Below are positions 8,198 through 18,100 of a stretch of DNA of 64,000 bases, one piece after another. The position numbers were made by a program, and so were the translations under genes. The notes below the pieces were generated by a model. That model was not told where the DNA came from. It saw nothing but the letters and a program-made list of their open reading frames with translations, and ran no database searches. The stretch's first letter is position 1. The number at the start of each line of letters is the position of its first letter. This DNA comes from Ardenticatenaceae bacterium (GTDB taxonomy: Bacteria > Chloroflexota > Anaerolineae > Promineifilales > Promineifilaceae): assembly GCA_020634435.1 (NCBI GenBank), contig JACKBS010000008.1, positions 496,001-560,000 of the forward strand. Reading direction: 5' to 3'.

Positions 8198-8845
8198 ATG
8201 CATGAGGTAGAAGAACTAGTAAAAAATGCCAGCAATGGCAGACTGACAAAAGAAGAGCGCCAGCAAGCCTTTGCGCAGTTGGTGAGTGAATTTTATGAAG
8301 TGGCCTACCGATGGGCTTTTACGCGCCTGAATGATTCCGACCTGGCGCAAGACGCCACGCAGGAAGCGTTTGTGATCGCTTACCAGATGCTGCACCAGCT
8401 GCAAGAGCCCAAAGCATTTGCCGGTTGGTTTAAACAAATTGTGCTGAGCCAGACGTACCGCTTGCTGCGCGACACGCGCCCGTTAGCCCAGGCTGTTGAT
8501 CTGAGTCAGGAACTGGCAACTCAGGAGCCTGGCCCCGTAGCCGAAGTAGAAAATGAAGAGTTGAAAGAGCGGGTAATGACGGCCGTTCAGGCCTTGCCAG
8601 AAAATGAGCAAATTGTGACGAAGTTGTTTTATCTGAACGGTTATTCGCAAAAAGAGATTGCTCGCCTGTTGGAACTGCCGCTGACCACGGTCAAAAAGCG
8701 ATTGCAGTACGCCCGGCAGAATTTGCGGGGCATTCTGGTAAGCATGATGGACGCGTTTGTCCCGGAATCGGAACCCGCGCCTGTGCCGGTGCCTATTCCG
8801 GTGCGGCGGCAGCCGGTGTATCCGCCAGATCCGCCGGAATGGTAA
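8198..8845 (+). CDS. RNA polymerase sigma factor, ECF-like
   Basis: 215 residues. Region 2 is visible at ~25-95 (AYRWAFTRLNDSDLAQDATQ, EAFVIAYQ, FAGWFKQIVLSQTYRLLRD). Region 4 is at ~118-175 (LPENEQIVTKLFYLNGYSQ, EIARLLELPLTTVKKRLQYA). A Pro/Val-rich tail (PAPVPVPIPV) follows, which is unusual for the family. ATG 8198 is preferred because GGAG lies six bases upstream; a TTG at 8186 is also in frame. No anti-sigma gene is adjacent: the next gene is ftsH with its own promoter. The regulatory trigger is unknown; control by proteolysis or by a leader peptide is possible but speculative. Confidence 0.88.
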   Translation: MHEVEELVKNASNGRLTKEERQQAFAQLVSEFYEVAYRWAFTRLNDSDLAQDATQEAFVIAYQMLHQLQEPKAFAGWFKQIVLSQTYRLLRDTRPLAQAVDLSQELATQEPGPVAEVENEELKERVMTAVQALPENEQIVTKLFYLNGYSQKEIARLLELPLTTVKKRLQYARQNLRGILVSMMDAFVPESEPAPVPVPIPVRRQPVYPPDPPEW

Positions 8846-8895
8846 AGAAATAAAGATTAGGGGTGGGAGCTTGCGTCGTGTGTCCTGAGTTGTGC

Positions 8896-8924
8896 TTGAA
8901 TCCCCTCTGGTTTAGTCGTACAAT
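8896..8924 (+). promoter_or_regulatory. Predicted sigma-70 promoter of ftsH
   Basis: TTGAAT (8896-8901), exactly 17 bases, then TACAAT (8919-8924), about 105 bases before the ftsH ATG. Good match to the sigma-70 consensus; motif evidence only. Confidence 0.55.
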
Positions 8925-9029
8925 GGTTCGATATTTTCCGTTGCTTTTTACGACAAAACGTCATAGAAAATTACGAAAAGTCACATAAAATGGGAAATTC
9001 TCCCGAATTCAATTTAGAGAGTAAATATT

Positions 9030-10976
9030 ATGGATGAGCAACCAAATGACAACCGCCCATCGGTGCCAACCTGGGTTTGGATTATTACAATTTTCGCCGT
9101 CATTGTGGGGCTACAGCTGCTGTTTAGCGGCCGTTTGAGTGGTCCAGAAGAGATCAGCCAGCAGCAGTTTTTCTCGCTGGTGCAGGGTGGCGACGTTGAC
9201 GTCATTGAACTGGATGGCGACCGCCTGGAAGCGTTCCGTATTGACGCTACCGGCGAAGCGGTCACGATGGGTGTTACCACCAAAGACAGCCAAAGTTCGC
9301 TGGAAGACATGCTTAGTTTTAATGGTCTAAGCAATGCGACGCTGGATGAGCTAGGCGTTGAGGTGCAGGTGCGTAACCAATCGTTCCGCAATAACCTGTT
9401 TAGTATCATCATCACCATTGGCCCGGTTTTGCTGCTGATCTGGATTTTCAGCCGTGGTTTCCGCCAGATGCAGGGTGGAGGTGGCAACAGCATTTTTGGA
9501 TTCGGCCGTAGCCGCGCCAAAAACCTGAGCGATGCCGATCGTCCCACTGTGACCTTTGACGATGTGGCCGGCGTTGATGAGGCTAAGATGGAACTGGCTG
9601 AAGTGGTGCAGTTCTTGAGGGAGCCGGAGAAATTTGTGCAGGTCGGCGCGCGCATTCCCAAGGGTGTGCTGATGGTTGGCCCGCCCGGAACAGGTAAAAC
9701 CTTGTTGGCCCGCGCGGTTGCCGGGGAGGCAGGGGTACCCTTCTTCCACATCTCTGGTTCTGAATTTGTAGAGATGTTTGTCGGCGTGGGTGCCAGCCGT
9801 GTACGTGATTTGTTCGAGAAGGCCAAACAATCTGCCCCGTCGATTGTGTTTGTGGACGAAATTGATGCCGTAGGTCGCCAGCGTGGTGCGGGTTTGGGCG
9901 GTGGTCACGACGAACGTGAGCAGACCCTGAACCAAATCCTGGTGGAGATGGACGGTTTTGATAACGATACCAACGTGATTGTGATGGCTGCTACCAACCG
10001 GGCCGACATTTTGGACCCGGCATTGCTGCGCCCCGGTCGTTTTGACCGCAAGGTGTATGTGGACCTGCCGGACGTACGCGGCCGCGAAAAGATTTTGGAA
10101 GTACATGCCCGTGGTAAACCGATCAGCAAGGAAGTGGAGCTGAAGGAGTTTGCCAAGCTAACAGCCGGTTTTTCGGGCGCTGACCTGGAGAACCTGCTAA
10201 ACGAAGCGGCAATCTTTGCGGCGCGGCGAGACCAGCGCACGATTGGCAACCTGGAATTCCAGGATGCATTTGACCGCATTGCGCTCGGCCCGGAAAAGAA
10301 GAGCCACGTGATGTCGCAGGAAGACAAAGAGACAGTGGCTTATCATGAAGCGGGTCATGCGGTGGTAAGCTTCCATCTGGCCAACACGGACCCCATCCAG
10401 AAAATTACGATTGTGCCACGTGGTCGCGCTGGTGGCTATGTGCTGCCGCTGCGCGAAGAGCGCATGGTTTACACACGCGACAAGTTCGAAGACCAGATTG
10501 CGATGGCGATGGGTGGTCGCGCGGCTGAAGAAGTGTTCTTCGGCCAGATTACCACGGGCGCGGCGTCTGACTTACAGCAATCAACCCGTTGGGCACGCGC
10601 CATGGTGATGAATTACGGCATGTCCAACTCGTTGGGCTTACCCACCTATGGCGACCAGAGCAGCAACCCGTTTGTGGGGCGCGACTACGGCTTTGGGTCG
10701 GGGCGTGATTACAGTGAGGAAGCGGCCAAGACGATTGACGAGGAAGTCCGCATCATTCTGGATCGGAATTACAAGCGCGCCAAACAAATCATCGAAGACA
10801 ATCGCAACAAGATGGTGGCGCTAGCCAATGCGTTGATGGAAGTTGAGACGATGGACCGCAGTACGTTTGAGAAGTTGATGAATGAAACGCTGGCGGTTCA
10901 CTCGGAAAATGGTAAGACCGAAACGGAAGAGTTGACGGAAGCCCTGGTTGAAGAGGCATCCACAACGGCCGATTAA
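9030..10976 (+). CDS. ftsH: ATP-dependent zinc metalloprotease FtsH
   Basis: 648 residues; a membrane-bound AAA+ protease degrading misfolded membrane proteins and short-lived regulators. Membrane segments lie at ~13-33 and ~122-141 with a small periplasmic domain between them. The AAA domain has Walker A GPPGTGKT at 217-224, Walker B IVFVDEIDAVG and the second region of homology NRADILDPALLRPGRFD. The zinc motif HEAGH is at 439-443. The ends and start (AGAGAG upstream) are typical. The gene carries near-matches of the palindrome (AGCGGCCGT, TTCGGCCGT) but no exact ACGGCCGT, unlike most neighbours. An intrinsic terminator follows. Confidence 0.97.
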   Translation: MDEQPNDNRPSVPTWVWIITIFAVIVGLQLLFSGRLSGPEEISQQQFFSLVQGGDVDVIELDGDRLEAFRIDATGEAVTMGVTTKDSQSSLEDMLSFNGLSNATLDELGVEVQVRNQSFRNNLFSIIITIGPVLLLIWIFSRGFRQMQGGGGNSIFGFGRSRAKNLSDADRPTVTFDDVAGVDEAKMELAEVVQFLREPEKFVQVGARIPKGVLMVGPPGTGKTLLARAVAGEAGVPFFHISGSEFVEMFVGVGASRVRDLFEKAKQSAPSIVFVDEIDAVGRQRGAGLGGGHDEREQTLNQILVEMDGFDNDTNVIVMAATNRADILDPALLRPGRFDRKVYVDLPDVRGREKILEVHARGKPISKEVELKEFAKLTAGFSGADLENLLNEAAIFAARRDQRTIGNLEFQDAFDRIALGPEKKSHVMSQEDKETVAYHEAGHAVVSFHLANTDPIQKITIVPRGRAGGYVLPLREERMVYTRDKFEDQIAMAMGGRAAEEVFFGQITTGAASDLQQSTRWARAMVMNYGMSNSLGLPTYGDQSSNPFVGRDYGFGSGRDYSEEAAKTIDEEVRIILDRNYKRAKQIIEDNRNKMVALANALMEVETMDRSTFEKLMNETLAVHSENGKTETEELTEALVEEASTTAD

Positions 10977-11004
10977 AGGCTCCCCTGCTGGCTTGAAAGT
11001 TACA

Positions 11005-11040
11005 GCCTCCTCACTCCCTGAAGTGAGGGGGCTTTTTCTT
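11005..11040 (+). terminator. Intrinsic terminator of ftsH
   Basis: Arms GCCTCCTCACT (11005-11015) and AGTGAGGGGGC (11022-11032) pair with one G-T-type imperfection around a six-base loop. They are followed by TTTTTCTTT. Placed 30 bases after the ftsH stop. Confidence 0.8.
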
Positions 11041-11089
11041 TGCTGGCGGGGCATTCACCCAATTTGGAATTTTGCGGGATAATACGCTT

Positions 11090-12928
11090 ATGACTGCACG
11101 ATTTCGCCGCATGGGGCGGCAGTATGAATCTGATCCAGATTCGAAGGCCAAACGGCTAACGAAAGAAAGTTTGCACACCTACGGGCGATTGTTGGGCTAT
11201 GTACGGCCGTATCGCCGCCGCATGACCTTTTCCATCATTTTGTTGGTTTTTAGCACCCTGCTGGGGTTGGTTTTACCGCTGGTGGTACAAAATCTAGTCG
11301 ATGTGGTGCTGATTGACAAAAACATGGCCCGGCTGAATCAGCTGGCGATTGGTCTGTTTGTGGTGTTTATTGTGCAGGCGCTGTTTAGTTTTGGCCACCG
11401 GCTGACGCTGGCGTATGTGGGTGAGAAGGTGATTGCTCATATTCGGGTGCAAATCTACACCCACCTGCAATCGCTGTCGCTGAAATATTACGCCGATCAT
11501 CGTACGGGGGAAGTGGTTTCCCGGCTCACCAACGATGTGTCGCAGCTGCAAACGGCCGTTACCGATAATCTGGTTGCTTTGCTGCGTCAGGCAATTACGC
11601 TGGTAGGAGCGGCCGTTTTGCTCTTCTGGCTCAACTGGCGGCTGACGCTGGTCATTCTCACTGGCATTCCCATCATCTCCCTGACGATGGTCTTCCTGGG
11701 GCGAAAGATTCGCCAGGCGGCCAAGGCGGTGCAGGATGCGCTGGCCCAGGCGGCCAATGTGGTGGAGGAGACGGTCAGCGGCATTCGCATTGTGAAGTCG
11801 TTTGTGCGCGAGGCGCATGAAATCGGCCGTTTTTCGGCGCGGGTGGATGAGACGTTTGAGGCGGCCATGCAGCGCGCCAAAATCGGTGCCGTGCTGGGGC
11901 CAATCATTGGTTTTATGGCTTTTGCCTCGATTACGCTCACCCTTTGGTTTGGCAGTTTTGAAGTGATTAACGGCCGTTTATCCGCCGGTGGACTGGTAGC
12001 CTACCTGGTGTACACGCTCATGGTGGCCTCGCCGATTGCGTCGCTGGCCGGGCTGTACGCCCAGTTTCAATCGGCGCTAGGAGCCACGGAGCGGCTGTTT
12101 GAGCTGCTGGACACACCGGCCGACATTGCCGATCGGCCGAATGCTACCGAACTACCGCCCGTGACGGGGCGGGTGGAATTTGAGCAGGTCGATTTTGATT
12201 ACACAACGGCCGTTGCCCTCCTAAAACAAGTTTCGTTTGTGGCTGAGCCGGGGCAAGTGGTAGCGCTGGTTGGGCCTAGCGGCGCAGGCAAGAGCACACT
12301 GGTAAATTTGATTCCGCGCTTCTATGATGTGGGTAACGGCCGTATTCTCGTTGATGGCCATGACGTACGCGACGTAACCGTAAAAAGCCTGCGCCAGCAA
12401 ATTGGCATTGTGCCACAGGAGACAATTTTGTTTTCTGACACAGTGCTGGAAAACATTCGCTACGGCAATTTGGACGCCACGCAGGCGGAGATTGAAGCTG
12501 CGGCCAGAGCGGCCAATGCGCACGACTTTATCCTGAATGATTTGCCCGATGGGTACCAGACGAAGGTGGGCGAGCGCGGTGTAAAGCTGAGCGGCGGCCA
12601 GCGGCAGCGTGTGTCTATTGCCCGCGCTATCCTCAAAGACCCGCGCATCCTGATTTTGGACGAGGCCACTTCCTCGCTGGACAGTGAAAGTGAAAGCCTG
12701 GTGCAGGAGGCGTTGGAACGGTTGATGAACGGCCGTACTTCCTTTGTCATTGCCCACCGCCTGAGCACCGTCATCAATGCCGACTGGGTGCTGGTGCTGG
12801 AGCAGGGACGTGTGGTAGAACAAGGCACGCACAGCGAACTGCTGCAAAATCCCAATGGCCTGTACTACCGACTTTACCAAATGCAATTTGCAAACGCGGG
12901 AGATTGGAGACTGGAGATTGGAGACTGA
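11090..12928 (+). CDS. ABC exporter, fused permease-ATPase (MsbA/MDR type)
   Basis: About 612 residues. The N-terminal ~320 residues carry the six-helix exporter domain. The C-terminal ATPase has Walker A GPSGAGKS (~394), Q-loop IVPQETILF, signature LSGGQRQR (~500), Walker B ILILDEATSSLD and the H-loop IAHRLSTV. Half-transporters of this type work as dimers exporting lipids, peptides or drugs; the substrate is unknown. ATG 11090 was chosen over an in-frame TTG at 11072. The last nine residues (GDWRLEIGD) are encoded by a dispersed GGAGATTGGAGACT repeat, so the native C-terminus has been extended. Confidence 0.92.
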   Translation: MTARFRRMGRQYESDPDSKAKRLTKESLHTYGRLLGYVRPYRRRMTFSIILLVFSTLLGLVLPLVVQNLVDVVLIDKNMARLNQLAIGLFVVFIVQALFSFGHRLTLAYVGEKVIAHIRVQIYTHLQSLSLKYYADHRTGEVVSRLTNDVSQLQTAVTDNLVALLRQAITLVGAAVLLFWLNWRLTLVILTGIPIISLTMVFLGRKIRQAAKAVQDALAQAANVVEETVSGIRIVKSFVREAHEIGRFSARVDETFEAAMQRAKIGAVLGPIIGFMAFASITLTLWFGSFEVINGRLSAGGLVAYLVYTLMVASPIASLAGLYAQFQSALGATERLFELLDTPADIADRPNATELPPVTGRVEFEQVDFDYTTAVALLKQVSFVAEPGQVVALVGPSGAGKSTLVNLIPRFYDVGNGRILVDGHDVRDVTVKSLRQQIGIVPQETILFSDTVLENIRYGNLDATQAEIEAAARAANAHDFILNDLPDGYQTKVGERGVKLSGGQRQRVSIARAILKDPRILILDEATSSLDSESESLVQEALERLMNGRTSFVIAHRLSTVINADWVLVLEQGRVVEQGTHSELLQNPNGLYYRLYQMQFANAGDWRLEIGD

Positions 12929-12966
12929 GGTACATTAGTTTCCGATCTCCAGTCCCTAATTTCCCC
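12898..12966. repeat. GGAGATTGGAGACT repeat overlapping the end of the ABC gene
   Basis: Two tandem GGAGATTGGAGACT-like units are followed after a short gap by an imperfect inverted copy (CCGATCTCCAGTCCC). The element contributes the final codons and stop of the upstream ABC exporter and may act as its terminator hairpin. Confidence 0.6.
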
Positions 12967-12982
12967 TAAAATGGACTTTTGA

Positions 12983-14182
12983 ATGGAGAACAACGACCCG
13001 ACGATCATCGAACGCAACTATCCGTCTGACGTAGAGATTTTCACGGTAAACGGCCGTGAATTTATTCTCATCGGCACGGCGCATATTTCACAGGAATCCA
13101 CCGACCTGGTGCGCTCGGTCATCGAGCAAGAGCACCCCGATGTGGTGTGCGTGGAACTGGACGAACAGCGCTACAAAACCCTGTCAGAGAAAAACAAATG
13201 GGAAAATCTTGATCTCAAGCAAATCATCCGCCAGAAGCAGTTAATGACGTTGCTGGTGAACTTGCTGCTGGCGTCGTACCAGCGACGGTTGGGTCAACAG
13301 CTGGGCGTGGCTCCCGGCACAGAGTTGCTGGAAGCAACTAAAGTGGCTCAGGAATTGGGGATTCCGCTCTCGCTGGTGGATCGGGATGTGCGCATCACCC
13401 TGCGGCGTGCCTGGAACAGCATGAGCTTTTGGGAGAAGATGAAGCTGCTTGGTTCCGGTTTTGTGGGCGCAGTGGAAGGTGAAGAGATTTCTGAAGAGAT
13501 GTTGAGCGAAATCCGCCAGTCGGACGTGTTGACGGAGCTGATGAACGAGTTGGGTGAATTTATGCCTGTGCTCAAGGGCGTGCTGATTGACGAGCGCGAT
13601 ACCTACATTGCCCAAAAAACTCGTGATGCTGACGGTGACAAAGTGGTTGCGGTGGTCGGTGCTGGCCATTTGAACGGCATCAAGCGGGCTTTGCTGGAAA
13701 ATCGCATGGACGATCTGAGCCTGATTGAGCAGGTGCCACCGCCATCGCCCGTGGGCAAAATTATCGGCTGGGGCATTCCGGCCATCATCATTGGCATGAT
13801 TGTGTACATCGGCATTACCCAAGGTGCCTCGGCCGCGGGCGACAATTTGCTGTACTGGTTCCTGGTGAACGGGATTCCCAGCGCCATTGGCGCGGTGATT
13901 GCCTGGGCGCATCCGTTAACGATTGCCGCTTCCTTTTTTGGGGCACCGCTCACCAGCCTGACGCCGGTCATTGGCGCGGGTTACGTGGCCGCGTTTGTGC
14001 AGGCGTATTACGCGCCGCCGGTCGTGCGGGAGTTCCAAACCGTGGGCGATGACATTGGCCAGTGGCGCATGTGGTGGAAAAACAAGCTGCTGCGGGTGCT
14101 GCTGGTGTTTATTCTCACCAGCCTAGGCAGTATTGTGGGCACCTATCTTGGGGCGGCGCAAATTATTTCCAATTTGTTTTAA
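12983..14182 (+). CDS. TraB/PrgY-like membrane protein
   Basis: 399 residues. The first ~250 residues resemble the TraB/PrgY/GumN-related fold. Visible motifs are LIGTAHISQES, VVCVELDEQRY, TELLEATKVAQELG, LVDRDVRITLRRAW, ERDTYIAQKTR and VVAVVGAGHLNGI. These paired GTAH and GAGH motifs recall the Tiki/TraB metal-dependent protease-like superfamily. The last ~140 residues form about four membrane segments. PrgY of Enterococcus inhibits a peptide pheromone; any such role here is untested. No clear ribosome site precedes the ATG, and the spacer from the ABC gene is a repeat. Confidence 0.8.
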   Translation: MENNDPTIIERNYPSDVEIFTVNGREFILIGTAHISQESTDLVRSVIEQEHPDVVCVELDEQRYKTLSEKNKWENLDLKQIIRQKQLMTLLVNLLLASYQRRLGQQLGVAPGTELLEATKVAQELGIPLSLVDRDVRITLRRAWNSMSFWEKMKLLGSGFVGAVEGEEISEEMLSEIRQSDVLTELMNELGEFMPVLKGVLIDERDTYIAQKTRDADGDKVVAVVGAGHLNGIKRALLENRMDDLSLIEQVPPPSPVGKIIGWGIPAIIIGMIVYIGITQGASAAGDNLLYWFLVNGIPSAIGAVIAWAHPLTIAASFFGAPLTSLTPVIGAGYVAAFVQAYYAPPVVREFQTVGDDIGQWRMWWKNKLLRVLLVFILTSLGSIVGTYLGAAQIISNLF

Positions 14183-14219
14183 GATTTAACAATCCCAAAT
14201 GTGGGAAATTGATTTTTCA

Positions 14220-14264
14220 CGCGAAGGCGCAAAGGATTGAGTTTCTTTGCGCCTTCACGTTTTT
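14220..14264. terminator. Shared terminator built from a GCGAAGGCGCAAAG repeat
   Basis: Arms CGCGAAGGCGCAAAG (14220-14234) and CTTTGCGCCTTCACG (14245-14259) are followed by TTTTT. It lies between the convergent TraB-like gene and ogt. Related units occur at 32987-33059 and inside the ABC gene at 63853-63886, so this terminator is one copy of a dispersed family. Confidence 0.7.
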
Positions 14265-14778
14265 AGAGCAGTGAAAGCTGTTGCGCCGTGTCCAGACGGC
14301 CGTTTCTCTCCAGTTCCAACAGCGCGGCCTTGAACTGTAAACCACCCGCATACCCCGTCAGTGCGCCGTTGCTACCGACGACCCGGTGGCAGGGAATGAT
14401 GATGGCAATGGGATTACGGCCGTTGGCCGCTCCCACCGCCCGCGATGCGGTTGGCTTGCCCAATTCCTGCGCGATGGTGCCATACGTGGTGGTACGGCCG
14501 TAGGGAATTGTCTGTAGGTAACGCCAAATTTCCTGCTGGAAAGGTGTGCCCTGCGGGGCAAGGGGCAGATCAAAGTTTTGCCGTTCGCCCGCAAAATATT
14601 CAGTGAGTTGGGTAACGGCCGTTGCCCACACATCTTCATCCCGCTGCCAATTTGGTTTAGGAATCAGAGGGCTAGTGCCTGCCTGAAGCGAAACGTGCGT
14701 TAAGCCTTGCGTGCTTCCTGCCAGCAAAATCTCACCCAAAGGGCTGTTCATCACGGTAAACAAAATTGGTTTGGTCAT
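14263..14778 (-). CDS. ogt: Methylated-DNA-[protein]-cysteine S-methyltransferase
   Basis: 171 residues. A suicide enzyme that moves alkyl groups from O6-alkylguanine to its own cysteine. The active-site motif IIPCHRV has Cys130. The helix-turn-helix PYGRTTTYGTIAQELGKP and the arginine-finger/Asn segment SRAVGAANGRNP are present, as is the GYAGGLQFKAALLELE tail. ATG 14778 was chosen because GGAGG lies five bases upstream; the frame extends a little further. It stands alone, convergent with the TraB-like gene. The NGR within the DNA-binding segment is encoded by an ACGGCCGT copy. Confidence 0.95.
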   Translation of the reverse strand: MTKPILFTVMNSPLGEILLAGSTQGLTHVSLQAGTSPLIPKPNWQRDEDVWATAVTQLTEYFAGERQNFDLPLAPQGTPFQQEIWRYLQTIPYGRTTTYGTIAQELGKPTASRAVGAANGRNPIAIIIPCHRVVGSNGALTGYAGGLQFKAALLELERNGRLDTAQQLSLL

Positions 14779-15125
14779 TGTTCCTCCAGCCACTGATTTG
14801 ACGAAAAGGGATGTTTCAAGGACTTCTTCCAGCGGCTGTAAGCGTCTTTACAGCTGTCCAACATCCCTATAGACAGCCTTACGGAAAGGTTTCTGCTTTA
14901 CTATAACCGTTGGAAGAACAGACGTGGGAAACAGAACAGCAGATGCCAAAACACCCGCGAAACATCACTCGGATAACTTTACCAGCTTTTACACAACGGC
15001 CGTATCAGCAAATATTCACGACTTTTACACAACATATCGTGTGAATCGGGGCCAAAACATCGTTTAATCGCTTGGAAGGTTTTAGACTCCGTGATAGATA
15101 TTGTAGCACGGTGCATCTTTGAAAC
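14779..15125. other. Divergent spacer ogt / cyclase-AAA-TPR regulator
   Basis: 347 bases without a gene. It holds a small hairpin (GCTGTAA ... TTTACAGC, ~14834-14856) nested between GGGATGTT and AACATCCC arms (~14808-14868). A possible sigma-70 promoter for the downstream regulator is TTGGAA (15072-15077), 17 bases, TAGATA (15095-15100), 26 bases before the ATG. One ACGGCCGT copy lies at ~14997. Confidence 0.4.
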
Positions 15126-18100
15126 ATGAGCGACGCATTCACACAAGATCGAGAGCCATACGTGGAATTGATTGAGACAAATGGTGGGTTAGACTCCCAG
15201 GAATTAGCCCAACTACAGCGGTTTTTACCAGCTAGCTTAATGCAGTCAATAACCGATGCTGGTCCAGAACCGCCGCGGGCGATTTTGTCTGCCTGCATCA
15301 ATCACCTGGCCAGCTTGCTCGAAGCCACCACTTCGCACCTGCCAGCGTCTCTGGTGCGCCAGGTGCGGCGGCAGCCCCATCCCGGCCAGGCAGATGGCGA
15401 ATTTGTGGAAGGGACGCTGCTTTTTGCGGACATCAGCGGTTTTACGGCGATGTCGGAGCGGCTGAGCCAGATTGGCCGCGAAGGCGCGGAAGAGGTGACC
15501 GATGTAGTTAACCGCTACTTTGATGCCATGCTGGACATTTTACGCGCGTACGATGGCCAACTCATCCGCTTTGGTGGTGATGCGCTGCTGGGCTTGTTTA
15601 CCGAACAGCCGTCCGACGGCGATGATTTGAGCGAGATGTTCCCTGAGTTGGCGGGCAACGATGGTCCCAACAGCGCGACGCTGGCCGTCCAGGCAGCGAT
15701 TAAAATGCAGGCGGCGATGGCCGACTTTGCCGAGACGAAAACGTCGCAGGGCACTTTCCCGCTGCGCATGAGTGTGGGTATCAAACGGGGCCGCTTTTTT
15801 GCTGCCCAGCTAGGCACCGTAGAAAACATGGAGTACGCGCTGTTTGGCCCGGACGTCAATGCGACGGCCGCTGTCGAATCGGCCGCTTCTGCCGGGCAGG
15901 TGCTCATCGACCAGGAAACGTACGATGCAGTGGGAACGGATGTGGTGCTAACGGCCGTTCCCCTTCCCGAAGACTCTAACTTTTTGCTGGTGGAATACAT
16001 CGACCAGCCCGCCAACCGCACCTATATTGCCCCGCAGGAAACGCTTTATCCGCTCACGCCCGATCTGGCCGCGCTGCGTCGCCACATTACCTGGCTGGCG
16101 ACCTTTACGCCGTATTTGCCTACGGGCCTGCTGCCGCGTTTGGCCAGTGACCCGCGTGCGCCAAGCTTGAAAGGTGAGCACCGTCTGGTCGCCAGCCTGT
16201 TTGCCAATGTGGATGGCCTGGGTGATGCGGTTGACCGCTTTGGCAGCGGTCAGGAAGACAAAATTGTCCATGCCCTGAACCGGTATTACGTGAGCATGAG
16301 TGAGGCGATACGGCCGTTTGGCGGCGTGATGAACAAAATCGACCTGTACGATCATGGCGACAAGGTGCTGGTGACATTTGGTGCCCCCATCGCTCATGAG
16401 GATGATGCCGAACGGGCTGTGCGCGCTGCCCTGGCCATGCAGGAAGCCCTAGCCGAACTCAACCAAAACTTGCCCGCTGAATTGGGCTTGACCGACTGGC
16501 AGCTCAGCCAGCGCATCGGCATCAGCTACAGCTATGTGTTTGCCGGGTACGTGGGTGCCAGCTGGCGACACGAGTACACGGTGATGGGCGACGAGGTGAA
16601 CCTGGCCGCCCGGCTCATGTCCGCAGCCAAAGAGGGTTGGGTCCTGGCCAATGAGAACGTGCGCCGCCAGACCGAGGCCGTGGCCGTACTCCAGCCCGAA
16701 GGCGCAGTGCAGCTTAAAGGCAAGAGCCAGCCAGTGCCCATCTTTGCCGTGACTGGGCTGCGTACCGCCCCAGAACGCTCTCGTGAAAAGCAAGGCTTGC
16801 AAGCGTCTTTGGTGGGCCGCGATGCGGAACAGGCGGCCCTGCATGACGCGATTGACCAGCTCTCGTTTGGCTTTGGCCGTATTGTTTCGCTGATTGGTGA
16901 GGCTGGGCAGGGTAAATCGCGCCTGGCTTACGAAGCGCAGCACGACGATATGCGCTGGTTGCAGGTGCGCTGCCTGTCGTTTACGGAGACGGTGAGTTAT
17001 CGGCCGTTTCGTGAGTTGGTGCGGCAGTTGGTGGGCATCCAGCCTGAGGTGGACGAGACACAGGCGTTTGAAGCGTTGTTCCAATCGCTTTACGATACTC
17101 TGCCAGCTGAGGAAGCTACAGACAGTCTGCCGTACCTGGCCAACTTCCTCAAACTGCCGCTAGACGAAACCCTGGCGCAAAAAGTGCGCTATTTGGATGG
17201 CGAAGCACTGCGGCAGCATACGTTTATCGCTATTCGTACCTTGCTGATGGCGCAGGCACGGGTACGGCCGTTGATCATCTGGTTCGACAATATTCATTGG
17301 ATGGACAACGCCTCGCTCGATTTGCTCACCTTTTTGCTGCTGCTGGTGGAGCAGTTGCCCTTGCTGTTTTTGCTGCTGTTCCGCCCCGACCGCGAGAAAG
17401 GGAGCTGGCAGCTGCGCAGCACCCTGGCTGAAGCGCACAGCCTCTACTACACGGATATCCGCGTTGAAGGGCTATCGCGTGAGGACGCGCAGCAGCTGCT
17501 GCACAGTCTGGTGCCTATCGACCAATGGCCTGCTGGGGCAGAAACGCTCATTCTGGACCGCGCCGAGGGGAATCCGCTTTATCTGGAAGAAGTGCTGCGC
17601 TCCTTGATCAACGACGGCTTGTTGACGCAGCAGAAAAACGGCCGTTGGCAGTTTAGCCAAACCGTGGCCGCGATTACCGTGCCGGAAACGCTTGAAGGCG
17701 TGCTGCTGGCCCGCCTGGATCGGCTGGAAGAATTGTGCCGCTGGACAGCACAGGTGGCCTCGGTGGTGGGGCGCTCCTTCCCGTTTGATGTGCTGGAACA
17801 CGTGACGCGCAGCCGGAATGACCAGCCGCTGGACGGCTATGTGTCTGAATTGCAATTGGTGGAGATGATTCGCGAGGCGCAGCACAATCCAGAGCGGGTC
17901 TACTCGTTTATCCATTCGCTGCTGCAAGAGGTGGCCTACAACAGTCTGGCGGTGAGTTCGCGCAAAACATATCATCGGTTGGTGGCCGCGTTTTTGGAAG
18001 ACGGCCGTACTTCTGGTTGGGGCGATGTAGATAGCTTACCGCCGCTAATTGCCCATCATGCTTACATGGGTGAGGATTGGCCGCGGGCGTTGAAATACCA

